This document shows, in pieces, positions 11,918 through 26,203 of a stretch of DNA of 64,000 nucleotides (its first letter is position 1; every line of letters starts with the position of its first letter). Below the pieces are notes generated by a model. It worked only from the letters and a program-made list of their open reading frames with translations. It did not search any database and was not told the origin of the DNA. Both the position numbers and the translations under genes were made by a program. The stretch comes from Elysia crispata. Its lineage: Eukaryota > Mollusca > Gastropoda > Plakobranchidae. The DNA is taken from positions 1-64,000 of the forward strand of contig JAWDGP010003373.1 in NCBI GenBank assembly GCA_033675545.1, in the 5' to 3' direction.

Positions 11918-13983
11918 CTGACTATATGTCTGTCGGTCTGTCTCTATCTCTTTATATTTTCAAAAAGATGAAGATGCTCAAGTTGAGTTGTTTAAGTCAA
12001 CGATGTCTCCCAGAGTTTTATTCGCCAAAGATGCCCGAAGATCACAGATGCATTAGGATAAAACTGCTCTACCAATTTATAATTTTACCCTAGAGAAATA
12101 GTATCGAGCTAAGTTGAGATAAACACTTTCTTGTCATGGCTATAACTGGATAAATTCTCTTGTGTGCAATGGTAAATGAAACGCTTAGTTTTATAAGGTC
12201 AAAAGCCAATGATATTGAAATACAATGAGGATTCTCCGCTCTCTAAAATGAATCTAGTATGATAATTCGATAAACAAAGGTACAGTTAACTATGTGATGT
12301 AAATTAAAAATTCTAATTCAGATACCATTCACATTGAAGAACTGCTGGGTTGGCAACCAAAGCATTTTCAAACACACACAAAAAAGTCATACAATCTACT
12401 CTTTTACTTCATGGTGACATGAGACAATAGGCTTGGTAAAATTTGTACTGTCGATGAAACAATTTCAGAATGAAACTATACATTCTTTTGGCGCGTATGT
12501 CAAACTCTGTCCTTACTTCTGTGTTTAACATTATGCTGTGATTTTTACCCATGTTCATTTTTTTTTTCAAACGCTTCATTATAAATTTTATTTATCATTT
12601 ATCATTAAACGCATATCACAAAGGTGTTGAAATATAAGTTCATAGAAAAATACATTGCCATTGCATATTTAAAAGACCAATTCGCGAAAAAAAAAACCAG
12701 AAAACAAAACAAAATTAAAAGCCATTCTTACTATCTAGCTTTTAAATACGATTTATAGCGATTTCGGTACTTATCAAACGGTGAATTTTATGGAACAATT
12801 CGGTAATATATGCAACATGCACCAAAGTGCTCTGCCATAGATTTCGACTGTGTTAGAAAGTTTACCGCCCCGAGAAAGATCTAATCTAAGCAGAGGGAAT
12901 TCTGACCTCTATAAGGATATCTTGCCAAAAAGTCTCAACATTTTATGTTTTCTACGTAATTTGATAGATTGTTTCTTCATGTCAACAGGAAAATTATCTC
13001 ATGAATACATTTAACTAATATCGTAGGCTTTTAGCTTTTACAGTACTACGGCAAACAAGTGCCTACGATCTTACAGAATCATTAAAATTTTATGAAAATT
13101 TGTATCAACAGGAAAAGAAACGAAACTGAAGAATACTCAAATTTACATATCACTCTCTACATAATCTTCGCAAGGAATATTCAGGCATCTCAGTTGAACT
13201 AGAAGGTACGACGTACCGGAAGGGTGTTGTGGGTGAACTCTTCGTGTTCTGCAGCCACAAATTTAATTGTGTGCATCTTCCATCAGACCATGACTGTCTT
13301 ATCATAGACAACCGAATAGAAGAGACCGAGTAATTTTTTTTTATTATGAGTAAAATGCTAAGAAAGATAACCCTGCATGAATATTTGAGCTATTTAAGTA
13401 GTTGATTGATTGCATGAATGAAGAGTTTTGCAAGCCCAGTCCACCGATAGCGTTGATCTCAGGGCTTGCGAGTCTGTGTCGACTTTTGCATCTTATTTCA
13501 GTATCAATGTACATAACTCTAGAAACCAACCACATTAAGTTTTAAAGAAGGATACCAGGACATGAAAAAGCTGCTTTGTTGTTTTCTGGTGTCTTAAGTA
13601 GTTTGCTGGTTTCAGTTCTCGTTCATCCCGAAAGAGCCAGCCCAGATCTTTCAGGAAAAAAAGAACCCGGTTCAAGTTATATTATACAGTAATAGCGAAA
13701 GGGGGTTGGAAAGTGTCTTGTATGTTATTTTGTTTTATAAGAGTATTGTCAATATTATAAAAGGCAACTTTGATTTCTTCCTCCGCTATCTCCTCCAAAA
13801 TCATTGAATGTACAGTGATGAAGTTTTCTGCCAAGATCGGTGTTCCACACGGTACAAAAAAAAATTAAGGAAATTGAAGAATTTAGGCTAAAAATGCTCT
13901 TGAAGCTTCATTATATTTTATTGTAATTAATTTAACAAAACTATTTTGCTAATTTTTTTATGATGAACCAAATAGCATTTAAA

Positions 13984-14027
13984 AGACTATTAACAGTGGT
14001 TTACAAGACTATTAACAGTGGTTTACA
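13984..14027. repeat. 22-bp direct duplication
   Basis: The unit AAGACTATTAACAGTGGTTT plus AC appears twice in immediate tandem. Simple local duplication with no functional sign. Confidence 0.85.
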
Positions 14028-16101
14028 ATTTTCAAACTGGATGACGCTCTCAAAACAAACTATTCTTATTTTGAAAATATAAATAACAATATTTCATTTT
14101 AATAGAGTAAAAATTTGAAATAAATTAAAAATCAAATGAAGTTTAACATTAAAGTGTCATGGAAAACATGCCGTTCTCTCCAGAAAAGTAGGAGTGAGTT
14201 GATTTGCCACTATCTTGAGAACAATCGTCATCGTACCTTTTCTTCTGGAGCGGCGGATGCGAAGTTAAACACATTTATGATTCTTTTGCACGCGTTTCGT
14301 ACTTGATTATTGTTTCATGTCTAAGATATCGACCAGATCCACTTATTAATTACATGAAAATCATAGACAAATTCAACCTAAGCAATGTTATTAATTTACC
14401 ACTCTTAACTTGTCTTGCATGGGCTAATGCAGATTGTGACTAAATCTAGAATAAGTATAAGCTTTAACAATCCAGAGTAACTTAGTAAGTTTTAAAAATT
14501 TGGGGCCTTCACACTTTTTTTTTCTGCAATATTGTCTGAGAAATTGTACATTTTTACTTTGTATTGTAGAGCACCTTTTCCCCACATCAGGTGGGGCGCG
14601 ACATTTATCTTTAATGAGTCATCAGCACTTAACTATGGTCTCGATGGAGAGATAAACTGAAGAGAGGGCTGCTTAAAGAATGCACCCAAATTTAGTAAAT
14701 AATTTTGCTGGAGATCTCTCCTTCATTAAGAGGGTGTCTTCATGACAACGTGAGAAGAACAATGTCTCATGATCAAAAAAACTTTAAAACTGTACTATGA
14801 GTGACTTTAAACGAGATATAGATTTGTTATTGTCCTAAAGTTTTGTCTTCTTTAATGTATTTGTATGGCGCTGAAAGAGATATATCTGTTATTGTTGTAA
14901 AACTTGCTTTTCTTTATTATGGCAGCCTACTCCACTTATCCATGTTTGTAAAGTTATGCAGTTTTATTAGTCTGAAGGATATAAGTTTGTTATTTTTGTG
15001 AAGTTTGCGTTTCTTCAATGTAGTTGTTTTCCCCACCTGATGACAAATGTCCTCTGTGTAACGATGTGATACAATGAGTAAGAAAATTTAAACCTGGACT
15101 TATGTCGTTGATGGATAAATATGGTGAAGAGCGCCCAACTAAAGGTAATATTATCATAATAATGAAACTGGTTCGACAGGATCGACCGATAACTATTCTA
15201 TTTTATTCCCTAATCTAAAAAAATCACTCAAAAGATGCCGTTTCCATGATAAAAAGGTTGTTGAAGACCGTTATAGGTCCATTCTGAGTCCCTTTACTTC
15301 CGAGATAAAAAAAAGGGGACAGAGATGTGTAACTCTGTGTGATGGCTATTTAGAAAACAAAAAGTATGTGTGCCAAATTAGAAAACTTTATCTTTATTGC
15401 TTCAGTTCAAAGACTTCTTGAACTCCCCCTCCTCGTATGATTCCACTTTCAGTGGAAAAATATATGGATCATGGTAAAATTAGAAGCAATCAGAAAACCG
15501 AAAAATTTATAATTACAAATTATTTGATTGATATACTGAGTTCCACAGAATTAAGATTTTTCTGTTTACTTAAAGTTGATTGAAGTGAAAGGTATAATGA
15601 TTGAATTTTCGAAATATATTTAGACCCAAAACCAAGATCTAAGGGTAGAGACCCGGACGTTAACATACATTTAGAGTTACACTATTCTTTCTAGCTTTAA
15701 AACTGCAAGAATAGGAGTGTTTTGGTGGGATTACACACATCAACCAGATTGACCCAGGCAAGGATCAAATCAGGTACCTATTGTTGCTACCCGAGAGTCA
15801 CCTAGCGTACCTTTTTATGTACAATACAGGACTGACCGCACGCTATAAACATAGATTTCAAAGGTATTAAAAAAACCCACCTCCTTTGAATGTGCAGACA
15901 TCAATCCAAAACACCAGATGGATAAGAAGTTCTGATAAGAGCCCTGGCTTGACTGCACCATTTAAAACTTATTGTTATTGGAAAATCAGATGGATAGGTC
16001 GGATCTCATCCAATTATCCCTCTCTGTGGTTTGACCGGAGCCTAAAATTTCTTATGAGTAAGTTTCCTTGCAGCAAGATACAAAAAACAACAGAAAAAGT
16101 G

Positions 16102-16122
16102 AGAGAGGGGGAGAGAGAGAGA

Positions 16123-16188
<66 letters not shown>

Positions 16189-16203
16189 GGAGAGAGAGGG
16201 AGA
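16102..16203. repeat. (GA)n microsatellite
   Basis: GA dinucleotide run with GGGG and GTGAG interruptions. The Arg/Glu repeat frame is an artefact. Confidence 0.97.
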
Positions 16204-16639
16204 TCTGTCGATTCATCTTACCTATCTATTCATATGAAATTAAATATAAAAGAAAGTGAAAAACTTGATTTCTACATATTTCCGTAAAACAAACAGTTTC
16301 CGTCAAGGCGTCGAAAGTGTAAATGGGAAAGAATTTCTTACTACCAAATTGTCTCCGAAAAGTAAAAATTAAATGAGAAAACTCATTATATAAAAGAACT
16401 CAAAAGTATTATCTTTCAATAGACTCTCAATCGAGTTTGTGAATCAAGATGTCCCGTTACCCTGTTTAAGTTAAGTTGAAGATAACGCTAAGTTGTTTTT
16501 CTTCGCTGACTAGACCAAGTCTATTCTTATTTGCCAGGAGATGTAGGGGTAAAAATATCTTAAGGTTAAGCAGTGAAGGCCACACACAACATACACACTC
16601 CAAGTAGTCACAGAAGTGAACGTAAAACTGTACGGTACG

Positions 16640-16642
<3 letters not shown>

Positions 16643-16726
<84 letters not shown>

Positions 16727-16766
16727 CCTCTGTCTCTCTTTCCCCCCCCCTCTCTCTCTCCCCATC
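16643..16766. repeat. (TC)n microsatellite
   Basis: A long TC run followed by an imperfect CT/C-rich tail. Confidence 0.97.
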
Positions 16767-17872
16767 TCTTCTAGACCACTTAAGACAGCTAGTCCTAATT
16801 ACCCAGCACTGTAATCATATTAATTCGAGCAATTTACAAAAGTTTGTAATCGTTGTTCTCTAAAAACGGGAGTCTTAAAATATTGAAAGTTGCAATAAGA
16901 GTTGTAAGCTACTTTTGTAAAATCCCAAACTATTTAAATCTCTTTAAGCGCCCATTATAATTTTAGTACAAAAAAACAAACAAGAATTCCTATAAGACAG
17001 TTCACTTCTTTGGCACTTTAAATGGGAATTTGCAATCTTACAACAAGGATTTAGAACAGTCTTTAAAAAGCCTGGAAAGTAAAGACTTAGTTGTTCGCCC
17101 ATTACACATCAATTGACCTTTTCACCCCTGTCGTGCTGAACATTAATTTTGTGTAGTCCTCAGCTTGGTTCGAAGGACATCCGCAGGAAGGTGGCTATGA
17201 CAAATTTTTACAGAGTTGTGGTGACTATAAAAATTAATCTCTATTTCTCTAGAACATAATTATAATCAACATGAGACGCTTATTTTTTAAACTATTCCGT
17301 GAAGTTTATACGTTGCAAATATATTTTTTTTGCTTTTCATTTTCATCCCGAAGACAATGATTTTCAAAAGCTATTCTCATTTTAGGTTTTTACACTGCGA
17401 GAATTTTTATTATTATACAGCCATAACCAACAAAAGATTTACAGCCAAAGCGATCGAAAGATAGTTCTCGAAATGAGAGTTAGCCTAAAAAGCTGTAAAA
17501 ACGCGTGTTTCTGACACTTTTAAATACTCAATCAGATATTGTTTAACGTAAACTTATAACTTGAGATTCTTTTGTGCTCGATGTGCCTCGGTAAGGATCT
17601 CCAAGCAAGTGAAAAAAAAGCTTCCCTGGGAGGTTCAAGTACCAACAGATGTAAAAAAAAAAATAGGAAAAAAGGCCTTTATTCCAGAAAAATTTCTGTA
17701 CCCACCCTATTTAACTTGGAGAGTGAAGCTTATAATAATTATAGGCACAATTCTTTCGCTCCAAACAATTTCCGTAACAATTCGATCATACTTGCATTAT
17801 ACCTTTTCGGCAATTTATCGGATAAATCGGGAGAATTGCAGCTGCTACTTCAAGTAACACTACTATTACTAC

Positions 17873-18480
<608 letters not shown>

Positions 18481-20099
18481 ATGCTACAACAACTACTACT
18501 GCTGCTGCTGTCTATATACCTATTTACGAGGTACATATCTATTTATCTGGACTATCTATTTTTCAATGGATCTATCTGCTTTCTATCCACTAATGTCAAA
18601 CCTTCAGTCAATCTATCTGTTTGCAATCCACTTATGTCTATTTTCTCCCAATCTATCTATCTATCTGTCATATATGTCCATGATTCCATCTATTAATTAA
18701 GAAAATTATCTGTTTTCTCTTTTGAATCCACAGATCAGATTTTTATGTCTAACTGTGTTAATTAAACTATAGTATAATACAGTGTATGCCTGTTGCAAAT
18801 AGGTGTATAAGTTTTTCGATATTCCCCATACAATGCTAATAATTTACCAGACTTTAGGGTTGGTTGTAAAAATATGCCTTGCTTCTTTTCTAGTCATTCA
18901 TTCTTTTGATGATCTATTTGCAGTTGTTTTTATTTTTTTTATTTAATTTTCCGTTATTTAGTTATGACCATAGCATATTAAAGTAACTTATTATTGCGCT
19001 AAAGTAGGGGTCGAGGGTCTTCATTAAAAAAAGAAAACAACTTTGCTGCCCTTGCGTGAACGATATAGAATGAGTTTTGGGAGAGTTTGTAAACATTTAT
19101 AGGAACTCTTAAATTTTTCAGAGTAACAAGTCCAAAACTTCCTTTTTTTCTTTTTCATTTTTAGGGGCTGAGTTATTGCTCCTGAGTATGAGTTTTTGTG
19201 ACCAAGTAATTGTGGAAAAATAATGGCTAAAATTTCCGCATGATAAATAATTGATAAGGTTTTGTAAAAGATTGGAATCGGGAAGTCATTTCAGGAGTTT
19301 TTTTCTTTAAAAATTGTGTTGGTTAGTTTTGGCGAAGACAAATTTTCGATATCTGTGTAAAGTACAAAATTCTTTCATTTAATTTATACACTACTTGAGT
19401 TAACTGAATTGTTTGATGGTCCTGACCAATGTGTCTAAATCAAAACTTATTTATGGTTCATGCATATGGTTTTATTTACATACCCCTTGTGACTTAAATC
19501 TTCTATTTTTGGGGAAAAAATGGTTGTGTGTGTTTTACTCCAAGTTAAGCCATGTAAAGATAATAATGAGTTCGTTTATTTGTAGTCAAATAAATGCTTC
19601 TCGTAAGGTCTCATTTTAGGTTTTGATGTATTAATTTTTGGTCTTCACAAAAGTACTTATTTATTTTTTTTATTTTTTTATATTATTTAATTTTTTGTGA
19701 GGGGAAAGGGGTGTTGGCGGGGTTATTGCTCATTTATTGGGTATAAATTTTTGTGACCAAGTCATTGTGAAAGAATGATGGGTAAAATCTCAACATTATT
19801 AAAATTTGATAAGGTTTTGTAACAGACTAAAATCGTGAAAGTCATTTCAGGAGATTTTTCCTTAAAAACTGCGTTGGGTAGTTTTGGTAACTTTTCTTTA
19901 TCTGTTTAAAGAACAAAATTCTTTTATTTAATTTATATACTGCTATAGTTAACTTAATGTTTAATTGGTACTGACCAATTTATTTTCCAACTTATATCTA
20001 ATTCAAAGCTTATTTATGGCTAATGCATAAACTTCATGATTTTTTAATACACTTGTGTGAACTTAAATATTTTATCGTCTACAAGTATGCATTTTACTG

Positions 20100-20247
20100 G
20101 ATCTTACGGTGCCAGATGTTCCTCATGTTGCAGTACAAACTGTGCTAGATAAGTCGAGACGTCTGACCATGTTAATGGAACCTGTGATCTGCAACCTGTA
20201 TGGGTTGTAAAACATGTAACACAGGGGCAAAGTGTGACCAGGGTGAA
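20100..20247 (+). pseudogene. Dead EGF exon, inverted copy of gene B exon at 48.0 kb
   Basis: Plus-strand sequence closely follows the gene B exon at 48003 to 48146, for example GGTGCCAGATGTTCCTCATG, then AGTACAAACTGTGCT and GACCATGTTAATGGAACCTG. It has lost the acceptor AG, carries an in-frame TAA after the fourth cysteine position, and has small indels further on. The end is still followed by GTGAAAGG where the parent has GTAAGAGG. It is a non-functional relic. Confidence 0.88.
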
Positions 20248-21209
20248 AGGTTTTAACACCAAAGGTTCTCAAGAGTTTTTGTCTCTTTTTATTTACTTTT
20301 CCCCATAAATATATTATAGAGTGAAGAGCTTATATAGCTGTCACGAAAGAAAGTCATATTGACATTCATTAAAGTCATTTGTTGCTCAAAAACTTTGCCC
20401 AATGGCAGGTTTCGACAGTGTAGGGAATTTGTCAGACACTTTTACAATAGTAATCATTTCAAACAGCTACTGATTCAGATCTTGACCAAAATTTAAAATA
20501 TTGTCATCTTTTAATTTAATAATCCTTTGAAATTACGTAAAATAGGGCTTTGATCCTGACTTCAGATCTTGAAGCTGGCTATTGACTTTAAGAATTAAGA
20601 TGCCGAGAGCCTTAATAAGCCTTAATAAGTTACAGCTACCACAGCCATTATAAATTAATGTGCTCGAGAAATAACTTAAGTAAATAATTTTGACTGTGGT
20701 TTGTATATAATCGCTGCAAAAGTTAATAGGTTACCTTAATTTTCCGCGTATTGCAATTTTTTTTCCTTGTTCATTAAGTGCTTAATGAAAATTGTTTTGT
20801 TATATGAAAACAATAAACTGACCATTTTTTTCTGATTATTTTTCGTATAATTTTTTTAATCCTATGTCCTTAACTATCTAGTATTTATCCTGTATTGTAA
20901 AGATATTTAGAGAAATTTCATTGGGCATTTTCCTTTCTTGATGTAGATTAGAATCACGTTAAAATATGTTTTACATATAGGTGTTATAATTGTGTTAAGG
21001 TGTATTAGTTTATTTCTTTTTAAAATAAATCTTTACTAGAAGCAATTGCTACAATAAATTTAAATAATTATGTCTAAGCCATTTTGAAAGTTAAATGAAT
21101 TCCAGTTCCAATGAAGACGCATGTAGAATATAGCGGTATATAGCTTTCATTCGTTAAAACTTTAACAAAGTTGTGATCATACATTTGAATACAGTAGAAA
21201 AGAACTTTT

Positions 21210-21318
21210 TCTCCTCCTCCTCCTCCTTGTCCTCCTCCTCCTCCTCCTCCTCCTCCTCCTTCTTCTTCTTCTTCTTCTTCTTCTTCTTCTTCTTCTTCTT
21301 CTTCTTCTTCTTCTTCTT

Positions 21319-21348
<30 letters not shown>
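21210..21348. repeat. (CTC)n(CTT)n microsatellite
   Basis: CTC units pass into CTT units. The counterpart on the other arm of the inverted duplication (about 45480 to 45560) is a purine-rich GGA/GAA stretch, so the tract expanded after or diverged since duplication. Confidence 0.95.
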
Positions 21349-21349
<1 letters not shown>

Positions 21350-22399
21350 TCAAATTGAGGTGCTTTGGAACTCTCTTCTCTGTTTTTGGATTCCCAGCCC
21401 TCAATGGGCCGAACAATGTTACATGACCAAAAAAAAAACAAACCTCTGTGTGTGTGTGAGCTCTCTGTTCTAGGCGGATTTTTTTAAAGTGTAGGTCTCT
21501 GCTCTACTCTAAAAGTAATTTAGATGTAACATTGAATGGTTTCTAGTAGTGGTGATAAATGAACAGCATGAAGCTGACAATTCACTCCAAATTGAGTCTC
21601 GCGATCATAATTTTAAAATGAATTATAACGGTCGTTCTTTATTTACATGCCCCATCCGTTGATAAAGCAATTATAATTATCTATTGGCTAGGGCAATGCG
21701 TTAACTGAAAAAAAAAACAACTAAAAAACATAGGATATATATATAGAAATGATGCTAGACTATTATGTCAGTTGCAGTATGTCTGATGACTATTTCCTCT
21801 ACAACGAAGAGATCAGGTGAGGTTTAGTATTGATTTTGAGTGAGGTGTTAAACACGCGGCATCTTGAGGACTTGTTTCGTGTTCGCTGATTTCATGCTTG
21901 GGGTTGTTGATGAAGCACATTGACATTCAGCTTCGTCACAAGAAGAGCAGTCTTCTTTGGGATTTCGGCGTTTACATTATGTGATCCCTGAATCAATAAC
22001 CTTCTTTATTACTATTTGGTGCTTATTGCTTCTGCCTACTCTGGCGAGTTACCATTGCCTTCTATTGTTCTGTCTTAGTTCACTTCTGTTCATTCTTCTT
22101 TAACGTGTTTAACGGCTACGTTGTATTGAACTTCCGACAGTATATGGCCCGCTAGATTTTTCGTTATTTATCTCTCCTCCACTATATGTGCGCATCTATT
22201 TGGGGTTGGATTTGACCACACTGGATATCCTGGTGTCTAGTTACTTAAACTATATTTACTTTTCAAAGTCCTTTTCGTTTGGGCGGGATTATCGCGCCAG
22301 AGGCCATTCAAATTTCCTCTGTATTTTTTTTTCTTATTTTGGTACATAGTATGCTTGCACAGTAAAAAAAACCTAATCAATCTTTTTACATTCCACCAG

Positions 22400-22438
22400 A
22401 ATGTCAAATAGGGAATTATGGACTCAGCTGTGTCGCAG
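22400..22438 (+). pseudogene. Truncated EGF exon, inverted copy of gene B exon at 44.9 kb
   Basis: An intact-looking acceptor (TTACATTCCACCAG) is followed by 39 bp encoding ECQIGNYGLSCVA. This aligns with the start of the exon at 44838 to 44978 (ECPTGRYGLRC). Upstream intron sequence also matches (AATCAATCTT..CATTCCACCAG). The exon then stops and non-LTR element sequence begins. It cannot encode a full domain. Confidence 0.82.
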
Positions 22439-23900
22439 GTGACATCCGATCGTCATCAAGCATCTGCGCGCAAAATGAAACTAAGAACGATATAAGCAAC
22501 ATTGAATGTTAGAATAATGCTACATAAGGAAACGTGGGATAACATAAAACAAGGAATGACATGGATAAAATTAATATTCTAAACATCAGCGAAGTCGGGT
22601 GGCAAGGAGCAGAAAAGATAACATCAGGAACGTACGAACTATTCTACTCAGGAGGTACAGAACACGAGCGAGTTGTGGCTTTTATATAGGACTATGACAT
22701 GGCAAAAACGGTTAAAGGATATTAGGCACTATCAGATACAGTTTTAATTTTTAATACTGCAGGAAAGTCACTGGACCTTAACATCATTCAAATATACGCA
22801 ACAACATCAAATAGTAGCGATCAACTAGTAGCGATGAGGACCTACAAAAATATCGTGAAGATATAGAGCAAGAGAAGGCGCAATGCAGACAGCAGGTCCC
22901 TCCTACCATCATGGGCGGTTTTAATGCAAAAGTAGGAGAAAAGAGAGAAAAAAATGTGGTACGATCCCATCGACTGGGCATCAGAAACATGCGAAGGAAG
23001 AAATAGGTTGAATGGTGTCATACAAACAACCTTATTACAGGACACACATGGCTCAGCAACCAACAAGAAGGAAATTGACATGGAAAATCCCAGGTGATGG
23101 AAGCAGAAACCAGATCAATAAAAAATGATCAGTAAAACTCAAAAGATTTAGAAATACGCTCATCTCAGCAAAGACCTTTCGTCGGACAGATTTTTATAGT
23201 GATCATCTTCCAGTGGCTGCTAAATTCAAACTGAAACTTAAAAAAACTTGAAATTAAGCTGAAACAAACCAAACATGACTTGGCTTTATTAAAATTCAGC
23301 TAGACCTTCGTGAAAAGTATCATGTGTCTGTTCAAAATAAATTATATCTTAGGAGAAGCTGCTCGGGCAAAATTCAAAGTAGCGATCACAGAAGCAGCAG
23401 TGAAACATATACCAAGAGTAGAAAGGAAAGCAAAACAAAAGTGGATCGTTGAGGATATTTTTGGATCTCATGGGAAAAAAAGGAGGCAAGGAAAAAATGG
23501 AGAAAATTACGAAACATTCCATAAGCAAATCAGAAAGGAATGAGATGAAGCCAAAGAGATGTGGATCAATTACAAGTGCAGAAACATCGAACTATACCGC
23601 AGAAGTACTGAGCAAAAACATTGAAGAAATCTCTCGACAGAAAACATGCTCATCCTCAGGATGTCTTTAGTAAAAAAATTGGGGATATCATTTTGGAAAA
23701 AGTAAAAATCCTTGATAAATAGATGGGAAGAGAACATAGTGAACTTTTCAAAGACCACAGAAAGGGTTACAATGTAATGAAGCGCAATTTTGCTGGCAAT
23801 CAGTGATGAAAGATGAGATGAGGGCAGCAATAAGAAAGATTATTTTAGGAAAAGCAACAGGCCCAGATAACGAATGTCATTTCACCACCTGGAGATGACT
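22439..23900 (+). mobile_element. Decayed non-LTR retrotransposon fragment, endonuclease part
   Basis: Broken plus-strand frames read KINILNISEVGWQGAEKITS, then GTYELFYSGGTEHERV, LDLNIIQIYA, IMGGFNAKVGEKREKNVV and VERKAKQKW. These are the endonuclease and linker regions of metazoan non-LTR elements, often annotated as craniofacial development protein 2-like. The usual catalytic MGDFN has become MGGFN, and stops and frameshifts are frequent. The fragment ends near the start of the RT region (GKATGPDN at about 23.86 kb). It is not functional. Confidence 0.8.
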
Positions 23901-26170
23901 CAAATCATTTTCAGTCATGCTCCATTTGAGACGTGGTAAACACAAAAATGTTTCTTGCTCTTGCGATGAAAAGTTGCTGTGCACAAGAATATTTGCAAGG
24001 GCCTAGCCTAAAGGTGACCATTTATTTGTGACAGGCATCTTTCATTTGCATCAATTCCTTGTGTCGCAGTCTCAGTGGTATCTGTGGCTGAATCTAGCCC
24101 ACCACTTTGTCATGGAGATATTAAAAAAATCAATGGCTAATTACTCTTTTGCACAAAACGGAACTTTGATATTTCTATCCTAGCGGTATAAAAGTTAAAA
24201 AAAAAAACTTGAAAATTTCCACACTATCGGAAGCTTACGTAATGTTCCAGATTAGGCTACGGCTATTGTCTTTGCTAAAACGACAACCAAGTCCCTTTCA
24301 TCAACTCTGCGAGTGAGAGTACATGAATGTGATAAGTAAAGATTAGAATAAAAGAAAAAAAAACTATAACAATACAAAACATTTCTACAAAAAGAAATAG
24401 TCCTAACATCATGTTCATGAACCGCCTAAAGTCCAACCTGCAACTGTGGCGTGATGTGCTAGAATATTGTAATCCCATCCAAGAGCTGAGTGCCAGTGAA
24501 TTCTTTAAGTCTCGATAAATCCATGGTTTGGTCTGATCAGCTTTTGACGTTTTATGTCATCAAATTTCTTCGGAGAAATGGGATCACTAGTTCATTTCTT
24601 GGTTTAGTGTGTTGGCATAGCCCTGTCTAAAACGCCAGAGAAAATTTCGAATTATATTGCTGCTGAAGAGATTTTAAGGGATCAAGCAGCGATTGTATGG
24701 TGGTCGTTGACGTATGAAAATCCGGATTAGATGGGAAAACGACAAGTGAATTAATGTGAATTTGTTTTTCTTGCTGACTCCGGGCAAACTGCAGGAAGGT
24801 GGTGGATGCGGAAACGATTATACAGAGCGAGATTTTAATTCTTGAGATGAAAAATTGTTTGATCAACCCCTAAAAGGCTTTTTGAAGCTACCACAATTGA
24901 AGACAGTTTTACGTCTTTAAGATATCACATCGTTGACATGAGGCGACGCACCAACCTCAAAACCATCAAAATCAAGATACAGGTCCTATATATATTTAAA
25001 ACCGAAAATTTGAGACCATTATTTCAGCCTGTTTGATATGCAAGGAGAATTTTCTACAGCTGTTTCAGTTTTTGCAACCTACATCTATTAAGATATCAGA
25101 AGGTTGAGGCAGACACTCAGAGCCACGAACAAAATCCTCAGTGTGTAAATCTGAGCCAAATTACAGCAATATTCTCTTTCCTGGTACTAAATCTTCAAAC
25201 TCCAAGAAAACGTTTGACTGTCATTTCTAGATCCTACAGCCTCAAAGCAAAAAGGAAAAATCCTAAACTGTATGCGGAGGAAAAAGGCAAATACACTTTC
25301 AAAAGGCTCAGATCTGTTTATTACATGCTTGATATTGACAATAGAAATGCAAATATTTGAAAATCTGGATTGTTTCTAGAGTATACAAATATAAAAAGAC
25401 TAGTCATAGATATTTATTGACTAAAATACACTCAATATGACCGCCGACCTCTAATAACATAAAGGTATCTTTTCACTGTTAAGTCAAAATAATTTGCATC
25501 TAAATAAAAAATTGGAAAAAAAAACTAAAAAGTCAGGTCGTAAAGGGTTCTAGATTCAATTTTTCAATGACGTTTTAATATGAATTTAAAACAAGCTTAG
25601 GGGAAATTTGAATATTCATTTGGAAAAGATATAAAAATGGATCTAAGAAAGCCATTACTTTTTCAGTTCATTTCATGGCACATACAATTATATATAAAAA
25701 AAATAAAAGCAAGTTTTTGCAGAGCTGAGAATGTATATATTATAAAATGAAAACGAAACAATGCTCCATTTCTCGCATAGGAGGCTCATTACAATGGCAC
25801 GTATACTTTTTGAAAATTTATAATCTAACAATATTCATTCATTCACATCGACATCATGTACATATATAGATATTACAATTTTAACGAAAGATCATGAATT
25901 AATATGAATTAACATAGCTCATAAATTCTAAATTAGTCACAGGTCAAACATTCAGATAATCAGTAAAGAAGTGCAAAAAATAATTATTATGTTTTGAAAT
26001 TGTTTTTTCAATCAAGCATCTGCAAAATGAAAAAAAAAGAAATCAGGTATATTAAAAAAAACTATAAAGCTCGTACAACATGAACAAAAATTATAAGAAA
26101 AGTGTTTTATATTAGAACTTAAATGTAAGCGTAATACAACATTCAGCCAAAAGCATGAGTATTCTGATTA
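23901..26170. other. Intergenic, nothing recognised
   Basis: AT-rich sequence between the retroelement fragment and the mariner. Short open frames have no motifs. No exon of gene B was recognised here. Confidence 0.45.
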
Positions 26171-26172
26171 TA

Positions 26173-26203
26173 CGAGGGCAGGCTGATAATTAAGTTCCGT
26201 TTG
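26173..26203 (+). repeat. Mariner left terminal inverted repeat
   Basis: Starts CGAGGGCAGGCTGATAAT directly after TA. It is the reverse complement of the right end over about 30 bp. Confidence 0.95.

Larger units (their letters stand above)
10452..17850. other. Intergenic stretch between gene B and gene A
   Basis: No supported exons in about 7.4 kb. It holds three long CT/GA tracts (listed), a 22-bp direct duplication near 13984 to 14027, and three diverged direct copies of a roughly 60-bp TTTGTTATTGT.../TTTCTT unit at about 14815 to 15035. The 3' end of gene B could lie in this region or in 18 to 30 kb. Confidence 0.45.
18540..22438. repeat. Diverged inverted copy of the 44.94 to 49.75 kb part of gene B
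   Basis: Read on the plus strand this block follows the minus strand of 49.75 to 44.94 kb in order. Matching landmarks: the ATCT-rich tail (18.54 to 18.70 with 49.50 to 49.74); CCTGTTGCAAAT..GTGTATAAG near 18.79 with 49.44; ATGCCTTG..TTCTTTTCTAG near 18.88 with 49.32; the dead EGF exon at 20.1 with 48.0 to 48.15; GAAAGTCATATTGACATTC near 20.35 with 47.91; AATACAGTAG..AAGAACTTTTT near 21.19 with 45.57; and the half exon at 22.40 with 44.98. The part matching 45.6 to 47.87 kb, including the exon at 47.24 to 47.38, is mostly missing. Confidence 0.85.

Noticed and set aside
20100-20247. A working plus-strand EGF exon at 20.1 kb
   Set aside because: The acceptor is lost and there is an in-frame TAA plus indels; it is a relic of the inverted duplication.
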